The position numbers were made by a program, and so were the translations under genes. Source: JACRCT01 sp049841135 (GTDB lineage Bacteria; Myxococcota; Myxococcia; Myxococcales; UBA5297). From it: 64,000 nt of DNA. The notes under the pieces are model-generated. The model was given only the letters and a program-made list of their open reading frames with translations. It was not told the origin of the DNA and did not search any database. Below are positions 1 through 10,273 of this stretch, piece after piece. The DNA lies in contig JASGHK010000005.1 in assembly GCA_049841135.1 (NCBI GenBank), positions 2,046,001-2,110,000 of the forward strand, in the 5' to 3' direction. The stretch's first letter is position 1. Each line of letters begins with the position of its first letter.

Positions 1-690
1 GAAGGGGAGGAGGGCGGCGTCCTCCTCAACTGCGACCTCTACTACTTCGAGCTCGCCGCCGTCGAGGCGCCTCAGCAGGCCATGCCGCTGTGGAGAGGCT
101 CGCCCGGTCAGAGCTACGAGCTGGTGGTGACCGCGCGCAACGGATTGTGGCGCTACCGCACGGGCGACCTCGTTCGCCTCCTCTCGCTCGAGCCGCCCCG
201 CATCCAGGTCCTCGGTCGCGCCGGCAACACGATCAACCTCTCGGGCGAGAAGATCGTGGAGAAGCAGGTGACTACGGCCTTTCTCCAGACGGCGGCCTGC
301 TGCGGCCTCGACAGCGACGAATTCCTCTTCTTCGGGTGGCTGGCTCCGGACCGTCTCTGCTACTGCCTCTCCTACGAGGAGCGCCAGGCGCTTGGCCAGG
401 TCGACACGGTTCGCCAGCGGTTCCTCGAGCTGCTCGCGAAGGAGAACCACCTCTTCGGCGAGGTTCGAGCGCGCGCCCGAACCGAGCTGCACGTGGTCCG
501 TCTCCGGCCAGGGACCCTGGCTGCGGTGCGCCGAGACGCAGAGGCGCGAAAGGGGGCGAGCGGGCACGCGAAGACGATGCGGCTCACCAACCTGCACGAC
601 TTCTGCGCGCACATCTCGACCGACCAGATCCTCGACCAGACCCTGGTCGCGGGAATCCACTCGGTGGTCCAGAGCGCCGCCACGGCCTGA
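1..690 (+). CDS. GH3 auxin-promoter family protein, C-terminal part (5' end outside window)
   Basis: The reading frame is open from base 1, so this is the 3' part (229 residues seen) of a longer gene. The visible stretch has a YYFE motif, then YELVVTARNGLWRYRTGDLVR, then GRAGNTINLSGEKIVEKQV. These match the adenylate-forming core of GH3 family acyl-acid ligases, which are best known in plants but also occur in bacteria. The acid substrate cannot be told from the sequence. The start at 82 that an ORF finder would pick is internal, because the homologous motif begins before it. It is followed by a strong inverted repeat that probably ends transcription. Confidence in the family is good; the cellular role is unknown. 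Confidence 0.85.
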   Translation, partial: EGEEGGVLLNCDLYYFELAAVEAPQQAMPLWRGSPGQSYELVVTARNGLWRYRTGDLVRLLSLEPPRIQVLGRAGNTINLSGEKIVEKQVTTAFLQTAACCGLDSDEFLFFGWLAPDRLCYCLSYEERQALGQVDTVRQRFLELLAKENHLFGEVRARARTELHVVRLRPGTLAAVRRDAEARKGASGHAKTMRLTNLHDFCAHISTDQILDQTLVAGIHSVVQSAATA

Positions 691-707
691 CACCGGGAGC
701 CGGCGGC

Positions 708-776
708 GGGGCCAGGTTCCGAATCCGAATCCCAAGCCCGGCCGCCGGCGAGTTTTCGGATTCGGAACCTGGCCCC
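708..776. repeat. Perfect 22-bp inverted repeat (hairpin) between convergent genes
   Basis: Arms at 708-729 and 755-776 are perfect reverse complements (GGGGCCAGGTTCCGAATC and onward) around a 25-nt loop. It lies just after the GH3 stop and just before the convergent gene ending at 789. It could act as a bidirectional terminator, though there is no clear U-tract, or be a REP/MITE-like dispersed element. I saw no second copy in this window. Confidence 0.8.
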
Positions 777-788
777 GAGCCCCATCGG

Positions 789-1709
789 CTACCGGCTCGC
801 CCGCGCACCGAACTTCTCGGCGTGGGCCAGCCAGACCGCGGCGTTCTTGACGTAGCGCGCGGTCCCGGCGGTGTCCCAGTTGTTGTAGAGCCGCGTGAAG
901 CCGCCGTCGAAGATGGCGCGCTTGCCGTCGCGCTCGTACAGGCCGGTGACGAAGTTGCCGGCGGAGCCGTAGATGAGCGGCGTGAGCTGCTGGTTGGGCG
1001 CGATGGTGGCGATGGTGATGCCCTCGTAGATCTGCTCGATGCCGGTCATCACCAGGTGCTTGGGCAAGAGCCCCGGCCCGCCCGGCTTCTGCTGCAGCCC
1101 GACGACCTGGTGGCCCATCAAGTTGCCGGACATCTGGACGCCCAAGAGCGCGCGGCCGAGGACGTTGGCGTCGGCGTAGTAAGGCTCGTTGTCGCCCCAG
1201 ATGTAGACGCCGTGCCCGGCGTCGAAGAAGCGCTTGATGATCGCCACGTGCTCCTCGGTGAGCTGAGGCGAGTCCGTGGCGATGACCCAGAGCTGGCAGG
1301 ACTTCTCGAGCGCGTTCTCCAGCTCCTTGGGGGAGGGCGCCTTGCCGATCCACCGGTAGACGCTGAAGCCCTTCTGCGCCAGCGCGGCCTTGGGGAGCTT
1401 GAAGTCGAAGTTGCTCTCCAGCGTGTAGAGCTGGATCACCGCCACGGTCTGGCCGTCGAAGGCGCCGTCGACGCCGAGGTCGAACTGGCTGCCCTGGGCG
1501 TTGCCGTACGAGTCCTTGGCCGGCGCCTGCTCGACGATGACGCGCTTGCGCTCGCCGGTCCTGCCGTCGACGACGGTCTTCTCCGCCTTCATCATCGGAG
1601 CGTTCACTCCGGCGGCGTCGTTGTAGTAGCCCTGCGCGAAGGCTTTGGGGCTCAGCAGCAGGGCGGTGATGGCGGCGAGGGCGGCGAGGACGGCGGTGCG
1701 GGCGTTCAT
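789..1709 (-). CDS. Secreted protein of unknown function
   Basis: 306 residues. The start at 1709 is preceded by GGAGG with good spacing and gives a clear signal peptide (MNARTAVLAALAAITALLL...AFAQ). The longer upstream frame has no signal sequence directly after its start. The mature protein contains an alternating strand/helix pattern, with the segment WVIATDSPQLTEEHVAIIKRFF followed by GHGVYIWGDNEPYYADANVL. This resembles a glutamine-amidotransferase-like/ThuA-like fold in which a loop after a strand holds the active site. No catalytic cysteine is visible, so enzyme activity is not claimed. It is divergent from the DUF2062 gene at 1832. Confidence 0.75.
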   Translation of the reverse strand: MNARTAVLAALAAITALLLSPKAFAQGYYNDAAGVNAPMMKAEKTVVDGRTGERKRVIVEQAPAKDSYGNAQGSQFDLGVDGAFDGQTVAVIQLYTLESNFDFKLPKAALAQKGFSVYRWIGKAPSPKELENALEKSCQLWVIATDSPQLTEEHVAIIKRFFDAGHGVYIWGDNEPYYADANVLGRALLGVQMSGNLMGHQVVGLQQKPGGPGLLPKHLVMTGIEQIYEGITIATIAPNQQLTPLIYGSAGNFVTGLYERDGKRAIFDGGFTRLYNNWDTAGTARYVKNAAVWLAHAEKFGARASR

Positions 1710-1831
1710 GGGACCTCCGGGTTCGTCGTGCTGGAACGGTCGAGGAGGCCGGGGGATTCTGGCCGCCCGAAATCCAGCCGCCCGCAAGGGGGTTGTGTCG
1801 AAGGCCAAGAGCCTTCAACGTGCCTTCGCCC

Positions 1832-2281
1832 ATGCGTCGCTGGTTCCAAAAGCTCGTCGCGGTCCGCGACCACCCCGAGGCCCTGGCCCGCGGGCTGGCG
1901 GTCGGCCTCTTCTTCGCCATCACTCCGTTCTGGGGCCTGCAGCTCGTGCTGGCGCTCGCGGTGAGCCACCTCGCGCGCGGCAACAAGGTCCTCGCCGCGG
2001 CCATGACCGCGCTGAGCAACCCGCTCACCGCGCTTCCGCTCTACGGCGCCTGCTTCTTCCTCGGCCGGACGATCCTGGGCAGCTCGGTCGCCGCGCCGGA
2101 CTTCGCGGCGATGAAGGGGATGGGCGACCTCGTCCGCCTGGGGCCGGCCCTGCTGCTGCCGCTGCTCACCGGGACGACGCTGGTGGGGCTGACGGGCAGC
2201 ACGGCGGTGTACCTGCTCTCAGGCCGGCTCCTCGGCGCGCTCGCCGCCCGGTATGGCGAGCCCCAGGACAAGACGCCGTAG
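1832..2281 (+). CDS. DUF2062 domain membrane protein
   Basis: 149 residues. The first domain motif (MRRWFQKLVAVRDHPEALARGLAVGLFF) is followed by a hydrophobic segment ending in TPFWGLQ and then by NKVLAAAMTALSNPLT, which is the signature of the DUF2062 family. There are about three membrane segments. The start at 1832 places the family's N-terminal basic helix at residue 1; an upstream TTG at 1793 would only add unrelated residues. Family members are found next to glycosyltransferases and envelope genes, but their reaction is not known. Upstream it is divergent from the secreted protein starting at 1709. Confidence 0.8.
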   Translation: MRRWFQKLVAVRDHPEALARGLAVGLFFAITPFWGLQLVLALAVSHLARGNKVLAAAMTALSNPLTALPLYGACFFLGRTILGSSVAAPDFAAMKGMGDLVRLGPALLLPLLTGTTLVGLTGSTAVYLLSGRLLGALAARYGEPQDKTP

Positions 2282-2347
2282 CGACGCTGATACTCGGCCC
2301 GCTGCGCTGTCCGATCGCTTGGCAAGAGGGCGGTACATTGCATCGCC

Positions 2348-3383
2348 ATGGACCGCACTCCAGCCCCCACCAATCCGGCCTTCCAGAGCTTGCTGCGAGA
2401 GGTTCTCGAGCACTCGGAGGACGACGAGCCGCGGCTCGTCTTCGCCGACTGGTTGCAGGAGCAGGGCGACCCGAGGGGGGAGTTCATCGCGCTGCAGTAC
2501 CAGCGGCTTCGGGGGCCGCTTCCGACACACACAGCCGCGCGGGAAAAGGAGCTCCTGGAGTCGAACCGCTTGCGATGGCTCGGAGCACTGGCACCGGCCG
2601 TGGAAGCTTCCTCGGCGAAGTTCGAGCGTGGCTTTCTGGCGGCCTGCTCCCTCCGAATCGAGCCACGAGAAGTGGCCGGACGACCTTGCGGCCCATCCTG
2701 AGTGGGCGACGGTACGGAAGATAGATTGCCGAGGTGTGGGACCCGAAGTCGCGCCTGGCTTTCTTCTGCACCCGAGCCAGCGTTGCCTCCTGGAATTGGA
2801 GGGGTGCCCCGTCGAGAGAGCGCTGGACCTGTGCGGCAGCAGCCGTGAGCGGCCCATCCAGAACTTGGGCATCAAGTGGGACCGACGCCTCTTCGCCAAG
2901 GCCAACCTCGGCGTCCTCGCTGCCTCTGTTGGCCTGCCAGGCCTGAGGAGGCTCGGACTAACGGGGCACGAGCTCATGGCCGACGACCTCAATCCCAGCT
3001 CGTTTCGGGCGCTCCTGACCTCGCCGCTTGCCGGCCGGCTCGAGGAGCTCGACGTGGTTGGGTCTTCGGACAAACTGGGCGGGTGGCTCGGAGAACTCGG
3101 ACGGCTGTCGGTCGGACCGAGGTTCGTCCTGTCCGCGGCGAGCTGCCGCATCGCTCTCGAGCGGGGCCGCAGCGGGCGCTGGACCGAGGCGAAGATCCAT
3201 CTGCCCCATCCCCGATTTCCTCCGCCGGTCGAGGACGCGGTGACGGCACTGGAGACCCTTCCCTCCACTGCACTGACGAAGGTGACGGTCACCTGGGAGG
3301 GCCGCTGGAATCTCGAGAGTCTGGTCCAGGAGCTCAACCGCCAGGAGCTCCTGACGGATCAAGTCCTTCCCCGAGGCGCCTAG
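2348..3383 (+). CDS. TIGR02996 repeat-companion protein (frameshifted)
   Basis: The N-terminus carries the TIGR02996 domain: LLREVLEHSEDDEPRLVFADWLQEQGDPRGEFIALQ (residues about 13-50). This domain in Myxococcota precedes leucine-rich-like repeats. The first frame stops at 2701, but the homologous continuation (EKWPDDLAAHPEWATVRKIDC... to the stop at 3383) lies one base later. Removing one C in the CC near 2663 would join them into about 344 residues (GFLAACSLRIEHEKWPDDL). The C-terminal part has LRR-like segments such as LPGLRRLGLTGHELM and RLEELDVVGSS. Function is unknown; the domain is thought to be a protein-interaction module. Two paralogues lie at 53780-55406 and 60579-61727. Confidence 0.75.
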
Positions 3384-3459
3384 AACGGCGAGCCCGCCGT
3401 CTCGAGAGGCAGCTCGTCTTGGCGGAGTGGATGACGGCCGGGAGGCGCAGGAAGGGGCC

Positions 3460-5560
3460 TCAGGGGCAGAGCCCGACCCCATTCACCTTCTGGCAGTTCG
3501 CAAAGTTGCACATGACCGAGAACGGGTCGGCGTCGCAGTCGGGGTCCCAGGCGCCGCACAGGCAGTCGCACGAACCGTTGCCCTGCATCGACGGATCGCA
3601 GATCCAGGTCGGTCCGGTGCAGGCGGCGACGTCGACGCGGCACTGGTCGGTGCAGGCCACCGTGCCGCCCGTGAAGCCGTAGTCCTGGCAGGCGAGGCCG
3701 GCGCTGCCGTCGCACTGCTCGTCTCCCTGGATCACGGTGTTGCCGCACTCGGGCCCGCCGGCGGAGAGCGCCGCGCTCTCGACGTGCAGGCACTTGCCGC
3801 CGACCACGGTCCGGTAGGAGACCGGATCGGTCTCCACCAGCGTCACGTCCGAGAGCGAGAAGCTCACGCCGGTGCCGGTCATCGGCACCGGGCTGGCGTC
3901 GAGGACCATGGTCCCGCTCTTCGCCGCGTACAGCCGCGCGAAGCCCTGCCCCGCGACGTCGTCCTCGTGGACGAAGAGGCACTGCACGCAGTCCACGGGG
4001 GACTGGGCGAGGTCGATGGTCCCGGTGTCGGACGACACGAAGATGGCCTCGAGCACGTCCTTGCCCACGCCCGCCTGGCCGAGCTCTGGCGCGACGTCGG
4101 CCCGGTAGAGCTCGTTGTTGAACTCCTGGTAGCGCATGAAGAGCAGGTCGCTGAACGAGATCTCGGTGCAGAATCTGCTGGCAGCCGGAGGTGTCGAGCT
4201 GGCAGTCGCTCGTGCACGCGAGCGAGCCGCCGCCGGCGAAACCCAGGCTCGCGCAAGTCTTCCCACCGAGCAGCGCGCCGTCGCACTGCTCGTCGGGCGG
4301 CTCGATGGCGGCGTTGCCGCACACCGGCGGCGCGGTCACCGCCAGCGAGAAGGTGCCGCAGGTCCCGTAGAGGAGGCTGTCGGCGACGATGAAGTAGGTG
4401 GCGGGCGCCGCCCCGGAGTTGGTCACGGTGGCCGTCTCGGCGTCACCGGCGAAGCTCTTCTGCGACCCGGCCACGCAGGCGTTGGCGAAGAGGTCGGAGC
4501 AGTAGGTGGTGACGTAGAGCGAGGGGTTGTAGCTGGCGGCCGGGACGACGGCGACGTGGATGGAGGCTTGGGCCGGCACGGTGATCGAGTAGACGAGCTC
4601 GCTGCCCTCGGCGCCGTTGGTGGCGCACCCCAGCGGATCGGAGCTCGCCGGGCCGTAGCGGGTGGTGCCGGTGCAGCTGTCCTGGTCGAGCCGCTCGATC
4701 CGCGTGCCGTCCCAGGTGCCCAGATCGATGGCGGCGCACGTGAAGTCGCAGCCGCGCGTGTCGAGCATGCACTCGTCGGTGCAGCCGAGGGTCCCGCCGC
4801 TGTAGCCGAGCGACGCGCAGGACTTCTCGCCGAACGCCGCGCCGTCGCAGGACTCGTCGCCGTCGACCTTCCCGTTGCCGCAGTGTCCGGCGACGTCGAT
4901 GGTGGTGGAGCCGGCGAGCTGAAAGCAGGCGCCGCCCTCGACCACCTTGGTGGAGCTGTCGTCGATGACCACCTGGACGAGCCGCACGTCCTTCAGGGTC
5001 GCCTTCAGCGCGCCGTTCATCAGGCTGACGCGGTCGACCTGGAGGGTCCCGGACTGCGGGAAGAAGAGCGGGTCGCCGACTCCGTCCACCAGATCCGCAC
5101 CGACGAGCAGGCACTGCTCGCAGGTCTGGAAGGTGCCGTTGACCGCCGAGGCGAGATCGAAGGTGCCGACGGCCTTGGACCGGATCTTGAGGAAGGCGCC
5201 GTCGGCAGCGCTCTTGAAGATGTTGGGCGAGACCGGGGCCTCCCAGACGCTGGCGACGCCGTCGGAGTCGACGAGCTTCCAGTTGGTCAGCGTGATGACC
5301 GGGCAGGCGGGGCCTGCGTCCGGCAGCGCGGCGTCGGCGACCACTTCGGCGTCGGCGGCCGAGCTGCCGTCCGGGGTCGAACCGGCATCGAGGATCGCAG
5401 CCGCGTCGGGTCGGGCTCCAGAGTCCGGCGTGGCCGTGGCGTCGCGGGGGGCGCCGCCATCGGTCTGAACGTCCTTCGGGTCGCAACCTGCCAGGGCCCA
5501 GGCCGAGGTGACTGCGAGGAGGAGCGTGCCCATCCGTCCGGTGCGAGTCCGCGTCTGCAT
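3460..5560 (-). CDS. Cysteine-rich myxobacterial lipoprotein (frameshifted)
   Basis: The start at 5560 gives a lipoprotein signal (MQTRTRTGRMGTLLLAVTSAWALAGC) with Cys as the lipidation site, followed by an Asp/Ala-rich linker. The body alternates beta domains with repeats of the type CGNGKVDGDESCDG...SCASLGYSGGTLGCTDECMLDT.GC. At least three such repeats are visible, the last near the C-terminus (CGNTVIQGDEQCDG). The frame shifts by +1 near 4175: after LDTSGCQQ the same protein continues as FCTEISFSDLLFMRYQEF in the next frame to the stop at 3460. Removing one base gives about 699 residues. It is probably displayed on the outer membrane; the ligand is unknown. Confidence 0.75.
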
Positions 5561-5787
5561 GCTGTGGCCTCTCTTCGCTGCACGGCGTCTTCCATAGCCA
5601 GTACGCCTCTGGACACTTTCTGGAAAGCCCGCCGGGGGAAGCAAGGACGCTCGACCCCGCCTGGCTATCGCTCAGCGCAGAGCGGCCTCGTTCTCGTCAT
5701 CGGAGCAACGCGCCGACGCGGCCACGGCTTGGAGGATGGCGGCGGGCGCGTTGACGTCCCCGGGGACGGGCCGCCAATCTGCGGACC

Positions 5788-8578
5788 ATGACCCTGCCGC
5801 TCTGCCTGGTCTTCTTCGTCTCCGGAGCCTCCGCGCTCATCTTCGAGACGGTCTGGTTCCGCCTGGCCGGCCTGTCGCTGGGCAACACGGTGTGGGCGAG
5901 CGCCCTGGTGCTCACGGCCTTCATGACCGGCCTCGGGCTGGGCAACGCGCTCTCGGCGCGCATCGGCGCCCGCACCCGGCGCCCCGTCCTGCTCTACGGC
6001 GCGCTGGAGCTGCTCATCGGCCTGTTCGGCTTCGTGCTGGTGCTGGCGCTGGAGGGGCTGGTCACGGCGCTGCCGCACGTCCTGGGCGGGCTGATGGGCT
6101 CGCCGGTGCTCATCAACGGCGCGCGGCTGCTCATCGGCTTCGTGCTGATGCTCCTGCCCGCCTCGGCCATGGGGGCGACGCTGCCGCTGCTGGTGCGCGC
6201 GCTCTCGCACGAAGGTCGGTACGGCAGCGTGCTGGGCCTGCTCTACGGCGTGAACACCCTCGGTGCGGTGGCGGGCTCGCTCGTGGGCGAAGCTCTGGCT
6301 GATCGAGCGGCTGGGGCTGACGGAGGCGGCCGCGGCGGCGGCGCTGCTCAACCTCTTGGCCGGTCTGTCGGCGATGGTCCTCTCCCGGCGCTTCCCCGGA
6401 TCGGCGCCCGTGGCTCCTGCTGCTCTTGCGGATCCTGCGCCGGCGAGGCCGCTGGGCCGGGCGCGCCGGCTGCTCGTGGCGACGGCGCTCGCCGGCGGCC
6501 TGATGCTGGCGCTGGAGGTGGTCTGGTTCCGCTTCCAGCTCCTCTACTTCCGCGGCACGAGCCTCAACTTCGCGGCGATGCTCGCGGTGGTGCTCTCCGG
6601 CGTCGGGCTGGGCGGGCTCCTCGGCGGAGCGGTCCTCAAGCATCGCCCCCAGGCTGCGCGCCACGCCGCCGCCGTGGCCGTGGCCGCCGGCGCGCTGGTG
6701 GCGCTGCTCTTCGGCACCTACGACCTCGTGCCGCTCCCGGTCTCGCGCGACTTCGCGCTCGGGCTCTCCACGGCCGTCGCCCGCTCCTCGTGGCTGATGC
6801 TGCTGCCGGCGACGCTCTCCGGCGCGCTCTTCACCTTCGTCGGCGAGCTGGCGGCGGCGGAGCTGGGCGAGGCGGCGCGGACCACCGGGATGCTCGCGCT
6901 CTTCAACACCTTCGGTGCCGCGGCCGGCTCGGCGTTGGCGGGCCTGGTGCTGCTCCCGCTCTTGGGGATGGAGCGCAGCCTCTTCCTGCTGGCGCTGGGC
7001 TACGGCGCCGTCGCCGCGCTGTGCGCGAGCTGGGCCTCGCGGCGGGCGCTGGCCGTGGCCGGCCTGTGCTGGCTGGTCGCGCTGGCGAGCTTCCCCTTCG
7101 GCTGCGTGCGCGAGCGCCACCTGCCCCGGCTCGTCGAGCGCTTCGCCTCCGGCGGCCCCACCCGCATCGTCGCCACCACCGAGGGGCTCTCGGAGACGCT
7201 GACCTACCTGCAGACGAGCTTCGCCGGCGAGCCCGGGTCCCTGCGGCTGGTGACCAACGGCCACTCGATGTCCGGCACCGCCCTCGACGCGCGGCGGTAC
7301 ATGAAGCACTTCGTCTACCTGCCCATGGCGCTGCGGCCGCAGGCCAAGAAGGCGCTGCTGGTCTGCTTCGGGGTCGGGGCGACGGCGCGAGCCCTGGTCG
7401 ACACGCCCTGGCTCGAGCAGGTGGACATCGTGGACCTCTCGCCGGAGATCCTGCGCAACGCCGAGCTCATCTACGCCCCGGGCTCGCCCCTGGGGCCCTC
7501 GCCGCTCTCGAGCCCCAAGGCGCGCGTGCACGTCGAGGACGGGCGGTTCTTCCTGCAGGCCAGCACCGAGCGCTACGACCTCGTCACCGCCGAGCCCCCG
7601 CCGCCCATCAACGCCGGCATGGCGGCGCTGTACTCGCGCGAGCACTTCGAGGCCATCCGCAGCCGGCTGGCCGAGGGCGGGTTGGTGACCTACTGGCTGC
7701 CCGTCTACCAGATGCAGCCCGAGGCGGCCAAGGCGATCACCCGGGCCTTCTGCGACGTCTTCGAGGACTGCAGCCTCTGGACCGGGCGGCGCTACGAGTG
7801 GACCCTGCTCGGCACCCGCGGCACGAAGGCGCCGGCGGAGCAGGACTTCCTGCGCCAATGGGCCGAGCCCGCCGTCCGGCCCGAGCTCACCGCGCTGGGC
7901 TTCGAGCTGCCCGAGCAGCTGGGCGCGACGTTCCTGGCCGACGCCCCGGCCCTGGCCGAATTCACCCGCGGAGTCGAGCCGCTGACCGACCTGCACCCCG
8001 GCCGGCTCGTCCCGGGTCGCCCCAACGACGAGTCGGAGCTCGCGCCGGAGTTGGTCGCGATGATGGACGCCGAGCGCGCCCGGACGCGCTTCGCCCAGAG
8101 CGAGCTCATCGCCCGGCTGTGGCCGACGCGGCTGCGCGAGGCGAGCCAGCCGTGGTTCGCGGTCCAGGGGACCATGAATGACGTCCTGGCCAGCGCGCCG
8201 CTGGAGCGCCGGCTCCAGCGGCTGGACGCCCTGCTGCGAACGACCGAGCTGCGCGAGCTTCCCGCCTGGCTCCTGGGCCTGCACGCCGACCGCCGGGTGC
8301 TGCTCGCGCGCCGCCTGGCGCGCGGGCCCGGAGACGCGGAGACCGCGTTCTACCAGGGCGCCTTCGCGCTGGCCGACCGGGACTTCGCGGGCGCCGCGAA
8401 GCTCCTGGGCGAGGCCGCGAACGCGACCCCGGAGGTGGAGTTCGCCCGCGAGCTGCGTGCCTACGCCCTCTTCCGTTCGGGCGAGGTCGAGGCGGCTCGC
8501 GCGGAGCTGGCGGCGATCCGGTCCGGGAAGGGCGAGCCGGCGGTGGCGGACGAGCTCGCGGCGCTCCTTGGCCCCTGA
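5788..8578 (+). CDS. MFS-type transporter / spermidine synthase-like fusion protein (frameshifted)
   Basis: The N-terminal half is a chain of membrane helices with GASALIFETVWFRL and FMTGLGLGNALSARIG, the start typical of 'fused MFS/spermidine synthase' proteins. The C-terminal half holds the aminopropyltransferase/methyltransferase-like fold: TNGHSMSG, LLVCFGVGATARALV (SAM-binding glycine loop), DIVDLSPEIL, VEDGRFFL and YDLVTAEPPPP. A TPR-like tail follows to the stop at 8578. The frame shifts by +1 near 6290: removing the G in GGGCGAAG would give AGSLVGKLWLIERLGLTEA, the expected helix. The corrected length is about 929 residues. The family is common in bacteria, but the true substrate of the fusion form is not settled. 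Confidence 0.8.
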
Positions 8579-8621
8579 GGTCGAGGAGCCGAGGCTGCGG
8601 GGAGGCTCCGGGGCGCGGTCC

Positions 8622-8641
8622 ATGTTGATGAACGCTGACAT
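8622..8641 (-). promoter_or_regulatory. Candidate ArsR-type operator, copy A
   Basis: The 20-mer has the dyad ATGT-N12-ACAT. It is part of a 35-bp stretch (8617-8651) that matches the reverse complement of 27910-27944 at 31 of 35 positions, with all four differences being transitions. The other copy overlaps the start of the ArsR-topoisomerase gene. Copy A lies 93 bp upstream of the flotillin-like gene and on the opposite orientation. It is either a second operator for the same regulator or the remnant of a lost ArsR gene start. Confidence 0.5.
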
Positions 8642-8733
8642 ATCTTCAGCAAGCCTCGCCGCGCTCCCGACCTCGCTCCCAGCTTGGACTAGACTCCGCT
8701 GGCAGCAGGCCGCTTCGCGCACGGGGAGGCACC

Positions 8734-9321
8734 ATGAACGAGCAGCAGCTGGTGGTGGCCATGGCGGGCCTGGGCGCGCTCTTCATGTTCGTCGTGCTGT
8801 TCGTTTTCGGGTCGCGCTACCGCAAGGTCGGCCCCAACGAAGCGCTGGTCGTCTCCGGCGGCCGCACCGGCTTCCGCATCGTCCGCGGCAGCGGCACCTT
8901 CGTCTGGCCGGTCCTCGAGACCGCCCAGACGATGGGCCTGGACTTGATGACCCTGCGCATCCACACCCCGCTGGTCCACGTCGCCAGTGGCGGGCCGCTG
9001 ACGGTGGACGGCGTCGCCCATGTGAAGATCGACTCGGCCAGCGAGGCGGCGCTGGCCACCGCCGCCGAGCAGTTCCTGGGCCGCAGCCAGGACGACGTGA
9101 TGAAGGTGGCTCTGGAAACGATCTCCGGGCACCTGAGCGCCGCGATGGGCGCGCTGGAGGCCGAGGAGATCCGCAGCGACCGCGACAAGCTGGCGGCGAG
9201 GGTGAGGGAGGCGGCGGCGCTCGACCTGCGCAACATGGGCCTGACGATCGTCAGCCTGACGCTGCGCGACTCTCCTGTGGAACCGCGGGTTGCCCAGGAA
9301 GAGCGGCCGGGCCCGCCGTAA
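8734..9321 (+). CDS. Short flotillin/SPFH (band 7) family membrane protein
   Basis: 195 residues, preceded by GGGGAGGCACC just before the ATG. One N-terminal membrane helix (VVAMAGLGALFMFVVLFVFG) is followed by SRYRKVGPNEALVVSGGR, WPVLETAQTMGLDLMTLRI and LTVDGVAHVKI, all typical of flotillins. The SPFH domain then continues with ISGHLSAAMGALEAEEIRSDRDKLAARV and ALDLRNMGLTIVSLTLRD. Flotillins normally have a further 200 or more residues of Ala/Glu-rich coiled coil for oligomerisation; here the protein stops about 15 residues after the SPFH domain, and no continuation is seen in other frames. It would sit in the inner membrane. Confidence 0.8.
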   Translation: MNEQQLVVAMAGLGALFMFVVLFVFGSRYRKVGPNEALVVSGGRTGFRIVRGSGTFVWPVLETAQTMGLDLMTLRIHTPLVHVASGGPLTVDGVAHVKIDSASEAALATAAEQFLGRSQDDVMKVALETISGHLSAAMGALEAEEIRSDRDKLAARVREAAALDLRNMGLTIVSLTLRDSPVEPRVAQEERPGPP

Positions 9322-9369
9322 TCGCGAAGCGCGGCGCCATTCGAGCGGCTGCGCTTGCACCTCACTGGC

Positions 9370-10056
9370 CTACAGCGGCTCGATCTTCAGGTGGTCGCAG
9401 GAGACTTCGGTCTCCCAGCCGTTGAAGCCGAAGCGGTCGTGACCAGGACCGGCCAGCGGGTTCGGGTCGTCGCGCTCGAGGAAGGTCTGGCCGTCCAGCT
9501 TCCAGGTCAGGTGCGTCCCCTTCTTCTCGAGGGTCCAGTGGTAGCTGCGCCCCGGCTCGACGCGCGGGCTGGTGCGCTGCGGGACCCCGGCCCGGTGCTG
9601 CCACTCGTGCTCGTCCTGCCGGATGAGCACCGAGCGGGAGTTGCTCCAGCCGCCGAAGATGAAGACGTAGCCGGACGCCGTGTAGATGAGGTCCCGCGCG
9701 ACGTCCTGGTCGGACTGGAATGTCTTCCCGTCGCCCGCGACTTCGACCTTGATGTCCCCGTCCGGGCTCTTGGAGAGGCAGTCGAACTCGATCCGCACGT
9801 CGTCGGGCAGGCGCCGCTTCAGCCACAAGGGATGGTTGTGGACCCGCGCGAAGACCAGACGCCCTCCCTCGAATCCGGTACGGCCCACCGGTGTTGTTCC
9901 AGTCGGCCCCAGCTCCGAGCGCTCGAAGTCGTCCGTGAAGGTGGTCTGCAGCGCGGGGTCGGCCGATGCGGGCGGTGAAGCCGGCGGAGGGGACGAGGAC
10001 CGGGTACAGCCGGCAGCCAGCGCCGCGATCAGGATGGCGAGGAGGCGGGTTCGCAT
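9370..10056 (-). CDS. Lipoprotein with lectin/glucanase-like beta-sandwich
   Basis: 228 residues. The start at 10056 gives a short lipoprotein signal (MRTRLLAILIAALAAGC) and a Ser/Pro/Ala-rich linker. The mature part begins TTFTDDFERSELGPTG and continues with GGRLVFARVHNHPLWLKRRLPDDVRIEFDC and YVFIFGGWSNSRSVLIR. It closes with YHWTLEKKGTHLTWKLDGQTFLERDD and FGFNGWETEVSCDHLKIEPL. This order of strands matches concanavalin A-like (DUF1961/3-keto-disaccharide hydrolase-like) sandwiches that bind or cut glycans. No catalytic residues can be named. It is an envelope protein upstream of, and divergent from, a glycosyltransferase. Confidence 0.7.
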   Translation of the reverse strand: MRTRLLAILIAALAAGCTRSSSPPPASPPASADPALQTTFTDDFERSELGPTGTTPVGRTGFEGGRLVFARVHNHPLWLKRRLPDDVRIEFDCLSKSPDGDIKVEVAGDGKTFQSDQDVARDLIYTASGYVFIFGGWSNSRSVLIRQDEHEWQHRAGVPQRTSPRVEPGRSYHWTLEKKGTHLTWKLDGQTFLERDDPNPLAGPGHDRFGFNGWETEVSCDHLKIEPL

Positions 10057-10273
10057 CCGGGGACCGTAGCAGGACTGGCGCCAGGCCGCCGTCGTCGGAG
10101 CTTCCGCGGAACGATGCCCCGGGGGACCGCGAGCCGTCAGCTCAGGGATTTGCGTCCAGCCCACCGCCCGGGCGAGGCCTCGCTCTGTTGCTGGGCAGCG
10201 GTATCGACGGCGACCGGGGACCGAAGGCCAATCCGGTATGGTGGAGGCCCACCGCGTGCGAGGCCCTGACTCG

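Noticed and set aside
8461..8652. Short minus-strand frames beginning in the 35-bp element (MSAFINMD)
   Set aside because: Only the first eight residues resemble the ArsR start; nothing ArsR-like follows, so I treat it as a regulatory site or a scar.
6131..8722. 863-codon open frame on the minus strand opposite the MFS/spermidine synthase gene
   Set aside because: Shadow of high third-position GC. The plus strand carries the recognisable domains and this frame has none.
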